Positions 41,838 to 49,730 of a stretch of 64,000 nt of DNA are shown piece after piece (positions within the stretch are counted from its first letter, which is position 1; each line of letters starts with the position of its first letter). Under the pieces are notes generated by a model. The model was given only the letters and a program-made list of their open reading frames with translations, was not told the origin of the DNA and did no database searches. Where the stretch lies: assembly GCF_018614615.1 (NCBI RefSeq), contig NZ_JAGGOK010000074.1, positions 1 to 64,000 on the forward strand, in the 5' to 3' direction. The position numbers and the translations under genes were made by a program. Source of the DNA: Streptomyces sp. ISL-100. Its GTDB lineage: Bacteria > Actinomycetota > Actinomycetes > Streptomycetales > Streptomycetaceae.

Positions 41838-42518
41838 ATGAATCAGCAACTCGCGGGCTTCGCCCCGACCCCGATCGCGGCCCGTATGGAGAACCACGGG
41901 CGCTCGATGCTCAAGGTCGCCATGGCCACCGGCCAGGACCTCTACGCGCGTACCGGCTCCATGGTGGCGTACGAGGGCTTCATCCAGTACGAGCCGAACC
42001 CGCCGGCGGCACGTCAGGTAGCCGCGCAGTGGGTCACCGGCGAGGGCGCGCCGATCATGAAGTGCGCCGGTGACGGCCTGCTCTACCTCGCCGACTACGG
42101 CGCGGACGTCGTCGTCATCAACCTCAACAACGACTCGCTCTCGGTCAACGGCAGCAACGTGCTCGCCTTCGACGCGCACCTCCAGTGGGGCGTCGAGAAG
42201 GTCAAGGGCATGGCGAAGTTCGCCGGGCAGGGTCTGTGGAACGTCGAGATCGCGGGCACCGGCTGGGTCGCCCTGACCTCGCGCGGCACGCCCATCGTCG
42301 TCGAGTGCGGCCGCGGTGAGGACGAGACGTACGTCGACCCGGACGCGCTCGTGGCCTGGTCCCCGAACCTCAAGGTGAAGGGCAAGCGCAGCTTCAAGGC
42401 GTCCGCCCTCGTCGGGCGGGGCAGCGGAGAGGCGTACCAGATGGCCTTCTCCGGCGAGGGAATCGTCGTCGTACAGCCGAGCGAGGACAGCACCGACCGC
42501 CTGCGGGTCCGGGGCTGA
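41838..42518 (+). CDS. AIM24 family protein
   Basis: A 226-residue AIM24/TIGR00266-like beta-rich protein. RTGSMVAYEGFIQYE lies near residue 35, MKCAGDGLLYLADYG near 75 and GTGWVALTSRGTPI near 142. Start ATG 41838 follows GAGGGAGCCCGTC. It is the second gene of a three-gene operon. The repeated domain suggests that the three products form a complex. Function unknown. Confidence 0.87.
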   Translation: MNQQLAGFAPTPIAARMENHGRSMLKVAMATGQDLYARTGSMVAYEGFIQYEPNPPAARQVAAQWVTGEGAPIMKCAGDGLLYLADYGADVVVINLNNDSLSVNGSNVLAFDAHLQWGVEKVKGMAKFAGQGLWNVEIAGTGWVALTSRGTPIVVECGRGEDETYVDPDALVAWSPNLKVKGKRSFKASALVGRGSGEAYQMAFSGEGIVVVQPSEDSTDRLRVRG

Positions 42519-42537
42519 GGGGGAGCGAGAACACACC

Positions 42538-43293
42538 ATGCAGAGCCCGCTTTTCAGTCACACCGAACAGCAGTCCCAGGACCGGTACACCGTGCAGAAC
42601 CCGCAGCTCCTGCGGGTCTCGCTGACCGGCCACGACGACGTCCTCGCCCGCAAGGGCGCCATGGTCGCGTACCAGGGGCTGATCGACTTCGACGGCGAAT
42701 ACCAGTCGAACAGCCAGCGCCGGGCCCGCGCCAACACCGGCGAGGGCCTCGACCTGATGCGCTGCTCCGGGCAGGGCACCGTCTACCTCGCAAACCTCGC
42801 GCAGTACGTCCATCTCGTGGACATCGACCGTGAGGGCCTGACCGTGGACAGCGCCTACGTCCTGGCGCTGGACTCCACGCTCAACACCGAAGTGATCGCC
42901 GTGGACAGCCAGTACGGCATCTCCGGCACGGGCAAGTACCAGCTCAACATCACGGGGCAGGGCAAGGTCGCGCTGATGACCTCGGGCCAGCCCCTGATGC
43001 TTCAGGTCACGCCGGAGAAGTACGTCAATGCCGACGCCGACGCGATCGTCGCCTGGTCCAGCTCCCTGCGCGTCCAGATGCAGGCCCAGACGCACTCGTC
43101 GAACATCCGCCGGCGGCGCGGCAACACCGGTGAGGGCTGGGAACTCAGCTTCCTGGGGCAGGGTTTCGCGCTCGTGCAGCCCAGCGAGGTGATGCCGCCG
43201 CAGAACGCGCAGCTGGGGCAGGGCGTAGCCGCCCAGTTCGGCATGGGTCAGCAGGGCGCCCGCGGCCAGAACCAGAACAACGCCTGGAACTGA
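42538..43293 (+). CDS. AIM24 family protein
   Basis: A 251-residue AIM24 protein with ARKGAMVAYQGLIDFDGEY near residue 37, LMRCSGQGTVYLANLAQ near 75 and TGQGKVALMTSGQP near 140. A Gln/Asn/Gly-rich tail follows. GGGGGAG precedes ATG 42538 by about 12 bases. It is the third gene of the TerD-AIM24 operon, ended by a strong terminator. Confidence 0.87.
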   Translation: MQSPLFSHTEQQSQDRYTVQNPQLLRVSLTGHDDVLARKGAMVAYQGLIDFDGEYQSNSQRRARANTGEGLDLMRCSGQGTVYLANLAQYVHLVDIDREGLTVDSAYVLALDSTLNTEVIAVDSQYGISGTGKYQLNITGQGKVALMTSGQPLMLQVTPEKYVNADADAIVAWSSSLRVQMQAQTHSSNIRRRRGNTGEGWELSFLGQGFALVQPSEVMPPQNAQLGQGVAAQFGMGQQGARGQNQNNAWN

Positions 43294-43332
43294 CCGCCTT
43301 GAGGCCCTGGGCACAGGCATAAGAAGTAAGAA

Positions 43333-43366
43333 GTAAGGGGCGGGCTCCTGGGAGGCCGCCCCTTAC
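43333..43366. terminator. bidirectional terminator after the AIM24 operon
   Basis: A perfect 11-bp stem, 43333-43343 with 43356-43366, between the convergent AIM24 and NUDIX genes. Confidence 0.8.
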
Positions 43367-43386
43367 CAATTTCTGCCTCCGGACGT

Positions 43387-43959
43387 CTAGAGTGCCGCGC
43401 GCGTACGCTCCATCAGTCGTACGACGGACTCGTCGGCCACACCCGCCACTTCGTCGTACGCGAACCAGCGCAGGTCCAGCGACTCCTCGCTGATCGCCTC
43501 GACCGCACCACCCGGCGCCAGCGCCGCGTACTGCACGTCCAGGTGCCAGTTGCAGGGCGCCGGGATCGGGTGCCGGTCCAGCCGCACCGGCCCACCCGTC
43601 ACCCGACCGCCGCCCATCGTCGAAGCGCTGCGCGCTGCCCCTGCTGATGGCAGCAGCGTCAGCCCCGCGATGCCGGACTCCTCCGTGGCCTCGCGCAGCG
43701 CCGCCTCCGCCAGCGTCGCGTCACCCGGCTCGCAGTGACCGCCCATCTGAAGCCACATGTTCAGCTTCTTGTGCAGCGTCAGCAGTACCCGCCCGCGCTC
43801 CGGATCGACGACCAGCGCACTCGCCGTGACGTGTCCGGCCTCGCAGGCCTTCCACATCCCGCCCGGGTGCGCGGACAGGTGATCCAGGTAGTTCCGGCGC
43901 AGCTCGTCCTGGTCCTCGTACCTCTTCAGTACGAGGACCGCGTCGTCGTGCAGGCTCAC
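43387..43959 (-). CDS. NUDIX hydrolase
   Basis: A 190-residue NUDIX protein with the box GGHCEPGDATLAEAALREATEE near residue 75 (here split: GGHCEPGDATL, AEAALREATEESG), preceded by LNMWLQMGG. It hydrolyses a nucleoside-diphosphate-linked substrate; which one is not evident. GTG at 43959 overlaps the stop of the upstream DUF2342 gene by 4 bases (GTGA), so the two are coupled. Confidence 0.87.
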   Translation of the reverse strand: MSLHDDAVLVLKRYEDQDELRRNYLDHLSAHPGGMWKACEAGHVTASALVVDPERGRVLLTLHKKLNMWLQMGGHCEPGDATLAEAALREATEESGIAGLTLLPSAGAARSASTMGGGRVTGGPVRLDRHPIPAPCNWHLDVQYAALAPGGAVEAISEESLDLRWFAYDEVAGVADESVVRLMERTRAAL

Positions 43960-45416
43960 TTGTCGCTGTCGCCCTCTGCCTCGTTGCCCTCTTGGCCGTC
44001 CGTGTCCTTCTTCAGCTTCGGCTTGTCCGCACTGCCGCCGGCCGCCTCGCCGAGCATCTTGTCGAGCTCGGAGAAGTCCAGCTGCTCGCGGTGCACGAAC
44101 CCGTCCGGGTCGTCCAGGTCGTCGGCCGTCGGCAGCATGTCCGGGTGCTCCCACAGCGCGTCACGCCCGTCCACGCCCCGCGCGTCGGTGAGCGAGGCCC
44201 ACAGGCGCGCCGCGTCCCGCAGCCGCCGCGGACGCAGCTCAAGACCGATGAGCGTCGCGAACGTCTGCTCGGCGGGACCGCCGGACGCCCGGCGCCTGCG
44301 CAGCGTCTCGCGCAGCGCGTCCGCCGACGTGAGCCGGGGCTTGGCCGCCTCGTGCACCACGGCGTCCACCCAGCCCTCGACGAGCGCGAGCGCCGTCTCC
44401 AGACGGGCCAGTGCCGCCTTCTGCGCCGGGGTGTCCTCCGGCTGGAACATGCCCTGCTGGAGCGCCTCCTGAAGCTGCTCGGGGTGCGACGGGTCGAGCT
44501 GGCCGACCACGTCCTCCAGCTTCGAGGTGTCGACCTGGATACCGCGCGCATACCCCTCTACCGCGCCGAACAGGTGCGAGCGCAGCCACGGCACATGGGC
44601 GAAGAGACGCTGGTGGGCGGCCTCGCGCAGCGCCAGGTACAGCCGCACCTCGTTCTTCTCGACCCCCAGGTCCTTGCCGAACGTCTCGATGTTCAGCGGC
44701 AGCAGCGCGGCCTTGCCGGCCGGGCCCAGCGGCAGCCCGATGTCGGTCGAGCCGACCACCTCGCCCGCCAGTACGCCCACGGCCTGCCCGATCTGCTGGC
44801 CGAACATCGCACCGCCCATGGAGCGCATCATCCCGAGCAGCGGGCCCGCCATGGCCTGCATCTCCTCGGGCAGTACGTCGCCCATGGCCGCGCCGACACG
44901 CTCGGCGACCGGGTCCACCAGCTGCTTCCACGCGGGCAGAGTCGCCTCGACCCACTCCGCGCGGCTCCATGCCACCGACGTGGCCGCGCCCGAGGGCATC
45001 GACGTCACGCCGTCCAGCCACAGGTCGGCGAGACGCACCGCCTCCTCGACCGCGGACCGCTCGCCCGGGCTCACGCTGGAGTCCTTGGTGCCGTCGGCAG
45101 TGCCCTGCGAGACGGTCTGGCGCGCGATGTCCTTGGCCATGTCCCAGTTCACGGGACCGCCCTCGTAGCTCAGCATCTGCCCGAGCTGCTGGAAGGCCGC
45201 GCCCAGATCGTTGGGGTTCAGCGAACCGAACATCGCGGCGAACGGATTGTCTCCGCCCGGGCCGCCCGAGCCGCCCGGCAGACCGCCGAACCCGCCGAAC
45301 GGGTTCGCCGGACCCCGGCCACCCTGGCCACCGCCCTCGCTGTCCTTCTTCTTGCCATCGTCGCCGTCCTCCGGCTCCTCCGGCGGAAGGCCGAATCCGA
45401 ATGGGGTGTCACTCAC
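43956..45416 (-). CDS. DUF2342 zincin-like metallopeptidase-type protein
   Basis: A 486-residue protein of the actinobacterial DUF2342 (putative zinc-dependent hydrolase) family. A Gly-rich N-terminus precedes the helical core with EVRLYLALREAAHQRLF and HVPWLRSHL near residue 255, where the family has its putative zinc ligands, and EGWVDAVVHEA near 345. The C-terminus is acidic. GTG at 45416 has GAGGAAA about 7 bases upstream. Rv3195 is the mycobacterial homologue. Peptidase activity is predicted, not shown here. Confidence 0.87.
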   Translation of the reverse strand: MSDTPFGFGLPPEEPEDGDDGKKKDSEGGGQGGRGPANPFGGFGGLPGGSGGPGGDNPFAAMFGSLNPNDLGAAFQQLGQMLSYEGGPVNWDMAKDIARQTVSQGTADGTKDSSVSPGERSAVEEAVRLADLWLDGVTSMPSGAATSVAWSRAEWVEATLPAWKQLVDPVAERVGAAMGDVLPEEMQAMAGPLLGMMRSMGGAMFGQQIGQAVGVLAGEVVGSTDIGLPLGPAGKAALLPLNIETFGKDLGVEKNEVRLYLALREAAHQRLFAHVPWLRSHLFGAVEGYARGIQVDTSKLEDVVGQLDPSHPEQLQEALQQGMFQPEDTPAQKAALARLETALALVEGWVDAVVHEAAKPRLTSADALRETLRRRRASGGPAEQTFATLIGLELRPRRLRDAARLWASLTDARGVDGRDALWEHPDMLPTADDLDDPDGFVHREQLDFSELDKMLGEAAGGSADKPKLKKDTDGQEGNEAEGDSDK

Positions 45417-45606
45417 GGGTTTCCTCGGCTCGTAAGGCCGCCGGCTCCGGCCGGCGGCAGCTGCCCGACATCACCACCCAGCGTAGACACCGGAAGCCGA
45501 GATGGGCTCGGTGCTCCGCCGGGACTCTGCCTGCGGCAGGATGGACGCCACCTGGTTCGTACGCGCCAACCGTGTACGTACTGAAGACAACCGCTGGAGA
45601 CGCCCG

Positions 45607-46737
45607 GTGAGTTCCCCAGATCCGCAGGTTCGCGCATCGCAGAGCGCTGAAGTTCGCCAGAGGCGAAACGACTCAAGCCCGACAGCCCGCGGTCCCGTCG
45701 TCGCGGTCACGGGTGCCGCCTCGGGCATCGGCGCGCTGCTCACCCAGCGCCTTGCCGCGTCCGAGGAGATCAAACAGGTCGTCGCGATCGACGAGCGCCG
45801 CGGCGACGTGGCAGAGGCGCAGTGGCACATTCTCGACGTACGGGACCCGGCGATCGCGGAGAAGCTGCGCGGCGCCGACGTCGTGGTGCACCTCGCGCTC
45901 GACCTCGACCTGGAGTCGGACCCCGCTGCCCGTACGGCGTACAACGTGCGGGGCACGCAGACGGTCCTGACCGCCGCCGCGGCCGCGGGCGTACACCGTG
46001 TCGTGCTGTGCACGTCGGCGATGGTCTACGGTGCGCTGCCCGACAACGACATTCCGCTCTCCGAGGACGCGGAACTGCACGCGACCGCGGAAGCGGCCGG
46101 TGTCGGCGACCTTCTGGAGATCGAACGCCTGGGCCGCCGCGCACCCCGCGCGCACCCGGGTCTCAATGTCACGGTGGTACGGCCCGCCGTCCTGGTCGGC
46201 GGTACGGACACCTCGCTCACCCGCTACTTCGAGTCCCCCCGCCTCCTGGTCGTCACCGGCTCCCGCCCCACCTGGCAGTTCTGCCACGTGGAGGACCTGG
46301 TCAGCGCGCTGGAGTACGCCGCGCTGGAGAAGGTCGACGGCGAGCTGGCGGTCGGCTGCGACGGCTGGCTGGAGCAGGAGGAGGTCGAGGAGCTCAGCGG
46401 CATCCGCCGCATGGAGCTGCCGTCCGCGGTCGCCCTGGGGGCCGCGGCGAGGCTGCACCGGATCGGCCTCACGCCGTCTCCGGCCGGGGACCTCGCCTAC
46501 ACGATGCATCCCTGGGTGGTGAGCGTCAGCAGGCTCCACGAAGCGGGCTGGCGGCCTCAGTGGACCAACGAGGAGGTACTCGCCGAACTGCTGGAGGAGG
46601 TCGCGGGCCGGCACACCGTCGCGGGCCGCCGCCTCGGCCGCAAGGACGCCACGGCGGCGGGCGCCGCGGGGGCCACGGTCGCACTGCTGGGCACGGCCGC
46701 GCTGGTACGCCGCGTACGAAAGGCCCGGGGCCGCTAG
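45607..46737 (+). CDS. NAD-dependent epimerase/SDR family protein
   Basis: A 376-residue extended SDR. VAVTGAASGIGALLTQRL (NAD-binding GxxGxxG) lies near residue 33, LDVRDPAI near 77 and TSAMVYGALPDN near 138. The Tyr of VYG is seen but a clear YxxxK is not, so catalysis is uncertain. The C-terminus has a short hydrophobic helix (AAGAAGATVALLGTAALV) and a basic tail, suggesting membrane association. GTG at 45607 has GGAG 7 bases upstream. Its TAG stop lies within the CTAG edge of the palindromic element that follows. Confidence 0.85.
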   Translation: MSSPDPQVRASQSAEVRQRRNDSSPTARGPVVAVTGAASGIGALLTQRLAASEEIKQVVAIDERRGDVAEAQWHILDVRDPAIAEKLRGADVVVHLALDLDLESDPAARTAYNVRGTQTVLTAAAAAGVHRVVLCTSAMVYGALPDNDIPLSEDAELHATAEAAGVGDLLEIERLGRRAPRAHPGLNVTVVRPAVLVGGTDTSLTRYFESPRLLVVTGSRPTWQFCHVEDLVSALEYAALEKVDGELAVGCDGWLEQEEVEELSGIRRMELPSAVALGAAARLHRIGLTPSPAGDLAYTMHPWVVSVSRLHEAGWRPQWTNEEVLAELLEEVAGRHTVAGRRLGRKDATAAGAAGATVALLGTAALVRRVRKARGR

Positions 46738-46914
46738 GGCCTGTCGTCAAACTCCCGCCTGCCCCGCGACGCCTGGCACGCACTCTCGCCGCACCGGGCG
46801 AAAGCCCGAGTACGTCCAGTACGAGGGCTTCCGTCCGGCACGCCGAGAGCACGCACCAGACGCCGCAGGGCCCGCCCGTCGGGCGGACGGCGGGAGTTTG
46901 ACGACAGGCCCTAG
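46734..46914. mobile_element. 181-bp palindromic MITE-like element
   Basis: Perfect 26-bp inverted ends (46734-46759 and 46889-46914) begin with CTAGGGCCTGTCG and enclose about 130 bp that is itself an imperfect palindrome; for example AAAGCCCGAGTAC and GTACGAGGGCTT face each other around 46811-46822. There is no ORF. CTAG occurs at both outer edges and could be a target duplication or part of the ends. This fits a non-autonomous, IS-derived element; as RNA it would fold into one long hairpin and could also terminate transcription. Confidence 0.7.
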
Positions 46915-47019
46915 GGCCGCCAGAAACCGGGCCGCCTGTAGAACCCTCCATACCTGGCCCGTACAGCCGGTCGAAAGCGCTATTCCGCAATGTCAGTGCG
47001 GTACGGCACGATGGGGACC

Positions 47020-47481
47020 ATGGAAGGCACGTACTCCCACCCGGGCGAGCAGGCGGCACAGGACCCCATCCGGCTGCTGGCGATTCGCGACACCCCGCTC
47101 TCCGTCGACGAGATCTTCAGAGCCGTGGGGGACGACGCCGCGGGCGGAACGGCGCTGTTCGTCGGCACTGTGCGCAACCACGACGGGGGCGCCGACGTCG
47201 ACAAGCTCGGCTATTCCTGTCACCCCTCGGCCCAGGACGAGCTACGCCGGGTGGCTGAAAAGGTAGTGGCGGATTTCCCTGTACGCGCACTAGCAGCGGT
47301 CCACCGTGTGGGTGACCTCGAAGTCGGCGACCTCGCGGTCGTCGTCGCGGTCTCCTGTCCGCACCGGGGCGAGGCGTTCGAGGCCTGCCGCAAGCTGATC
47401 GACGACCTCAAGCACGAAGTGCCGATCTGGAAGCACCAGACCTTCTCCGACGGTACGGAGGAGTGGGTCGGAGCCTGCTGA
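47020..47481 (+). CDS. moaE: molybdopterin synthase large subunit MoaE
   Basis: A 153-residue MoaE. ALFVGTVRNHDGG lies near residue 47, AAVHRVGDLEVGDLAVVVAV near 92, CPHRGEAFEACRKLIDDLK near 113 and VPIWKHQTFSDG near 134; this includes the active-site Arg and Lys regions. With MoaD it converts cPMP to molybdopterin. ATG 47020 is the start closest to the conserved N-terminus, with GGGGA just upstream; ATG at 47011 or 46990 would add 3 or 10 residues. It works with MoeZ encoded at 9.3 kb. Confidence 0.92.
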   Translation: MEGTYSHPGEQAAQDPIRLLAIRDTPLSVDEIFRAVGDDAAGGTALFVGTVRNHDGGADVDKLGYSCHPSAQDELRRVAEKVVADFPVRALAAVHRVGDLEVGDLAVVVAVSCPHRGEAFEACRKLIDDLKHEVPIWKHQTFSDGTEEWVGAC

Positions 47482-47633
47482 CGCACTTCCGCGCCGAAAC
47501 TCCCGTTGAAACCTGCGCGCCGTGCAAGCGCCCCGATTTGCGTAACCGGCCCCCTGCCGTGAGCGTTGGACGCACCGGTGGCTAATCTGCTGATCGGCCG
47601 ATTGCGGTCGGTCCTAGGGGTCGGGAGGTCGGA

Positions 47634-47804
47634 ATGGCGGCACTCGCGTGGTTGCTGATTCCGCTTTTCGCTGCACTTGGTGCTGCGATATGGGGAAGCT
47701 GGGCAGCCAGAAATCGAACGGCCGGCGATGTGTCCGAACTCGCCGGCTACGCGCGGTTCCGTGCGGCGATGGAAAAATCCCACTCCGGTTCCGACGCCGC
47801 CTGA
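47634..47804 (+). CDS. 56-residue single-pass membrane protein
   Basis: ATG at 47634 has GGGAGG 5 bases upstream. The product opens MAALAWLLIPLFAALGAAIW, a membrane helix, followed by a basic and then soluble tail (RNRTAGDVSELAGYARFRAAM). It ends at TGA 47802-47804. Codon use is typical of the genome. Function unknown; it lies between moaE and the PDZ-Lon gene. Confidence 0.72.
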   Translation: MAALAWLLIPLFAALGAAIWGSWAARNRTAGDVSELAGYARFRAAMEKSHSGSDAA

Positions 47805-47909
47805 TCGACGCGACGCGTGAAGCGGTCCCGACCGTACGCCCGAGCCCCCTGGTCCCGTACGGACCGGCCCCAGCGGTGTACTGAAAGACCCGTCCCGTAC
47901 TGTCGTTCC

Positions 47910-48998
47910 ATGCCACGCCGCACAGCGACGATGCTCGCCTCCACCCTCATCCTCATCGCGCTGCTGTGCGCGGGCGTATTCATCAAAGTGCCGTACTCGG
48001 AGATGTCTCCGGGCCCGACGGTGAACACCCTCGGCGAGGCCAGTGGTGAGCCGGTACTGCAGATCTCCGGTCGCAAGACGTACCCCACGAGCGGCCATCT
48101 CAATATGACGACGGTCAGAGTCACCGGCGCGGACTACAAGATGAACCTCGTCGAGGCGGTCTACGGCTGGCTCGCGCACGACAGCGTGGTGGTCCCGCAC
48201 GACACGCTCTACCCGGACGGCAAGACGGAAGAGCAGTCGACACAGGAGAACGCCGAGGAATTCAGCCAGTCCCAGGAGAGCGCCAAAACGGCCGCTCTGC
48301 GGGAACTGGGCATTCCCGTGCAGACCCGGGTCGTGGTTTCGACCGTTCTGAAGAACAGCCCCGCCGAGGGCAAGCTGCACGCGGGTGACGTCATCAAGGC
48401 CGTGGACGGTACGCCCGTCAAGGACCCCAAGGACGTCGCCGAACTCGTCACCAAGCACGAGCCCACGGAGAAGGTCGTCTTCACCATCGTTCCCGCCAAG
48501 GACGCGGCCGCGGCGGAAAAGGCAGGCAAGGAGCCGGTGGGCAGCGAGGACATCACCATCACCACGAAGAAGGCCGGCGACGACGACCGGGCGATCGTGG
48601 GCATCCAGGCGGGGCCCGACCACACCTTCCCGTTCACCATCGACATCAAGTTGGCGGACGTCGGCGGCCCCAGCGCGGGCCTGATGTTCTCCCTCGGCAT
48701 CGTCGACAAGATCACGCCCGGTGACCTGACCGGCGGCAAGTTCGTGGCCGGCACCGGCACGATTGACGAGGACGGCAAGGTCGGCCCGATCGGCGGCATC
48801 GGGATGAAGACCGTCGGCGCGCGGAACGCGGGCGCCGAGTACTTCCTGACGCCCGGCGAGAACTGCGCGTCCGCGGCCTCGGACATCCCCGACGGCCTCA
48901 CCCTGGTGAAGGTCAAGACGATCGACGACGCGAAGAAGTCGCTGGAGAAGATCCGCAAGGGGGACACGGCCGGCCTGCCGCAGTGCACGACGGGCTGA
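47910..48998 (+). CDS. YlbL-like PDZ/Lon-domain membrane protease
   Basis: A 362-residue protein. An N-terminal membrane helix (MLASTLILIALLCAGVFI) anchors it; a PDZ domain lies around residues 140-230 (LKNSPAEGKLHAGDVIKAVDG); a C-terminal Lon-type protease domain carries GGPSAGLMFSLGI (catalytic Ser) near 252 and DEDGKVGPIGGIGMKT (catalytic Lys region) near 285. It is an extracytoplasmic Ser-Lys protease. ATG at 47910 is chosen because it directly precedes the TM segment. Rv3194c is the homologue. Confidence 0.92.
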   Translation: MPRRTATMLASTLILIALLCAGVFIKVPYSEMSPGPTVNTLGEASGEPVLQISGRKTYPTSGHLNMTTVRVTGADYKMNLVEAVYGWLAHDSVVVPHDTLYPDGKTEEQSTQENAEEFSQSQESAKTAALRELGIPVQTRVVVSTVLKNSPAEGKLHAGDVIKAVDGTPVKDPKDVAELVTKHEPTEKVVFTIVPAKDAAAAEKAGKEPVGSEDITITTKKAGDDDRAIVGIQAGPDHTFPFTIDIKLADVGGPSAGLMFSLGIVDKITPGDLTGGKFVAGTGTIDEDGKVGPIGGIGMKTVGARNAGAEYFLTPGENCASAASDIPDGLTLVKVKTIDDAKKSLEKIRKGDTAGLPQCTTG

Positions 48999-49048
48999 CC
49001 ACCGACAACCGGGCGACCGGCGACCGTGCCCCCACCGGCTTACGGCGC

Positions 49049-49615
49049 CTACGCCTCGAAGGTCGCGGCCAGAGCCTCGGCGAGACCGGGAACGAGCATG
49101 GCCCCGGTCAGCACCTCGGTCGGGGAGTCCTTCTCGCGCAGCCGCAGCGCGGACTCGCGTACGCCGTTGCGCAGCACGGCCACCGTCATGCGGACCTCCT
49201 GGCGGTCGGGGTGCTTCGCGACCCACTTCGCCAGCTGGGCCTCGTTCAGGCCCTCGGGTACGGACGCCTCGGCGGACGGCGGAAGCATCAGGCGCTCCAC
49301 CGTCAGCGCGCAGCCGGCCACCGCGTCCGGCCAGGCGATCGTGGCGAGGAACTCGTCGAGCGCGGTGCCCGCCGGGATCTCTTCCTGCTCGACAGGGGTG
49401 AGCGTCGCCGTCGACTCGCCCTCGGCGAGACCGAGCTGGGCGGCGAGGCCCGGCTCCTGGGCACGCAGCTGGGCGGTGTCGACCAGAGCGAACAGCCGGG
49501 CGGGCTGGTCCCAGCCGAGTCCGGAGGTGTATTCGTCGATTTCGAGCACGGCGCGGGTGAGCGGGCTCGTGGCCATGGGGGGCCCGGAGGGGGAATCGTT
49601 GGACATGGTCGACAT
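49049..49615 (-). CDS. PPA1309-family conserved protein
   Basis: A 188-residue protein of an actinobacterial family of unknown function. VLEIDEYTSGLGWDQPARLFALV lies near residue 23 (split: VLEIDEYTSGLGW, DQPARLFALV), TIAWPDAVAGCALTVERLMLP near 92 and RQEVRMTVAVLRNGVRES near 138. ATG at 49615 has AAGGAGG 5 bases upstream. Cytosolic, no motif of known activity. It is divergent from the UPF0182 gene, with which it shares a 115-bp promoter region. Confidence 0.85.
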   Translation of the reverse strand: MSTMSNDSPSGPPMATSPLTRAVLEIDEYTSGLGWDQPARLFALVDTAQLRAQEPGLAAQLGLAEGESTATLTPVEQEEIPAGTALDEFLATIAWPDAVAGCALTVERLMLPPSAEASVPEGLNEAQLAKWVAKHPDRQEVRMTVAVLRNGVRESALRLREKDSPTEVLTGAMLVPGLAEALAATFEA

Positions 49616-49730
49616 CCTGCCTCCTTCGGACCCCAAAGCGGGAACTGAGTAAAGCTTCAGTAAGTTGCATGAGTGGGCTCTACGATCGCGGAGCCTGCTT
49701 CTACGACAGCGAACTTTCGAGGTGCGCACC

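Noticed and set aside
40207..43293. A tellurite-resistance operon
   Set aside because: Only one TerD domain is present, fused to AIM24; TerA, TerB, TerC and TerZ-like genes are not seen.
46734..46914. A simple intrinsic terminator
   Set aside because: The arms are 26 bp and perfect at the outer edge with about 130 bp of partly palindromic interior and no T-run; ordinary terminators in this window are 30-45 bases.
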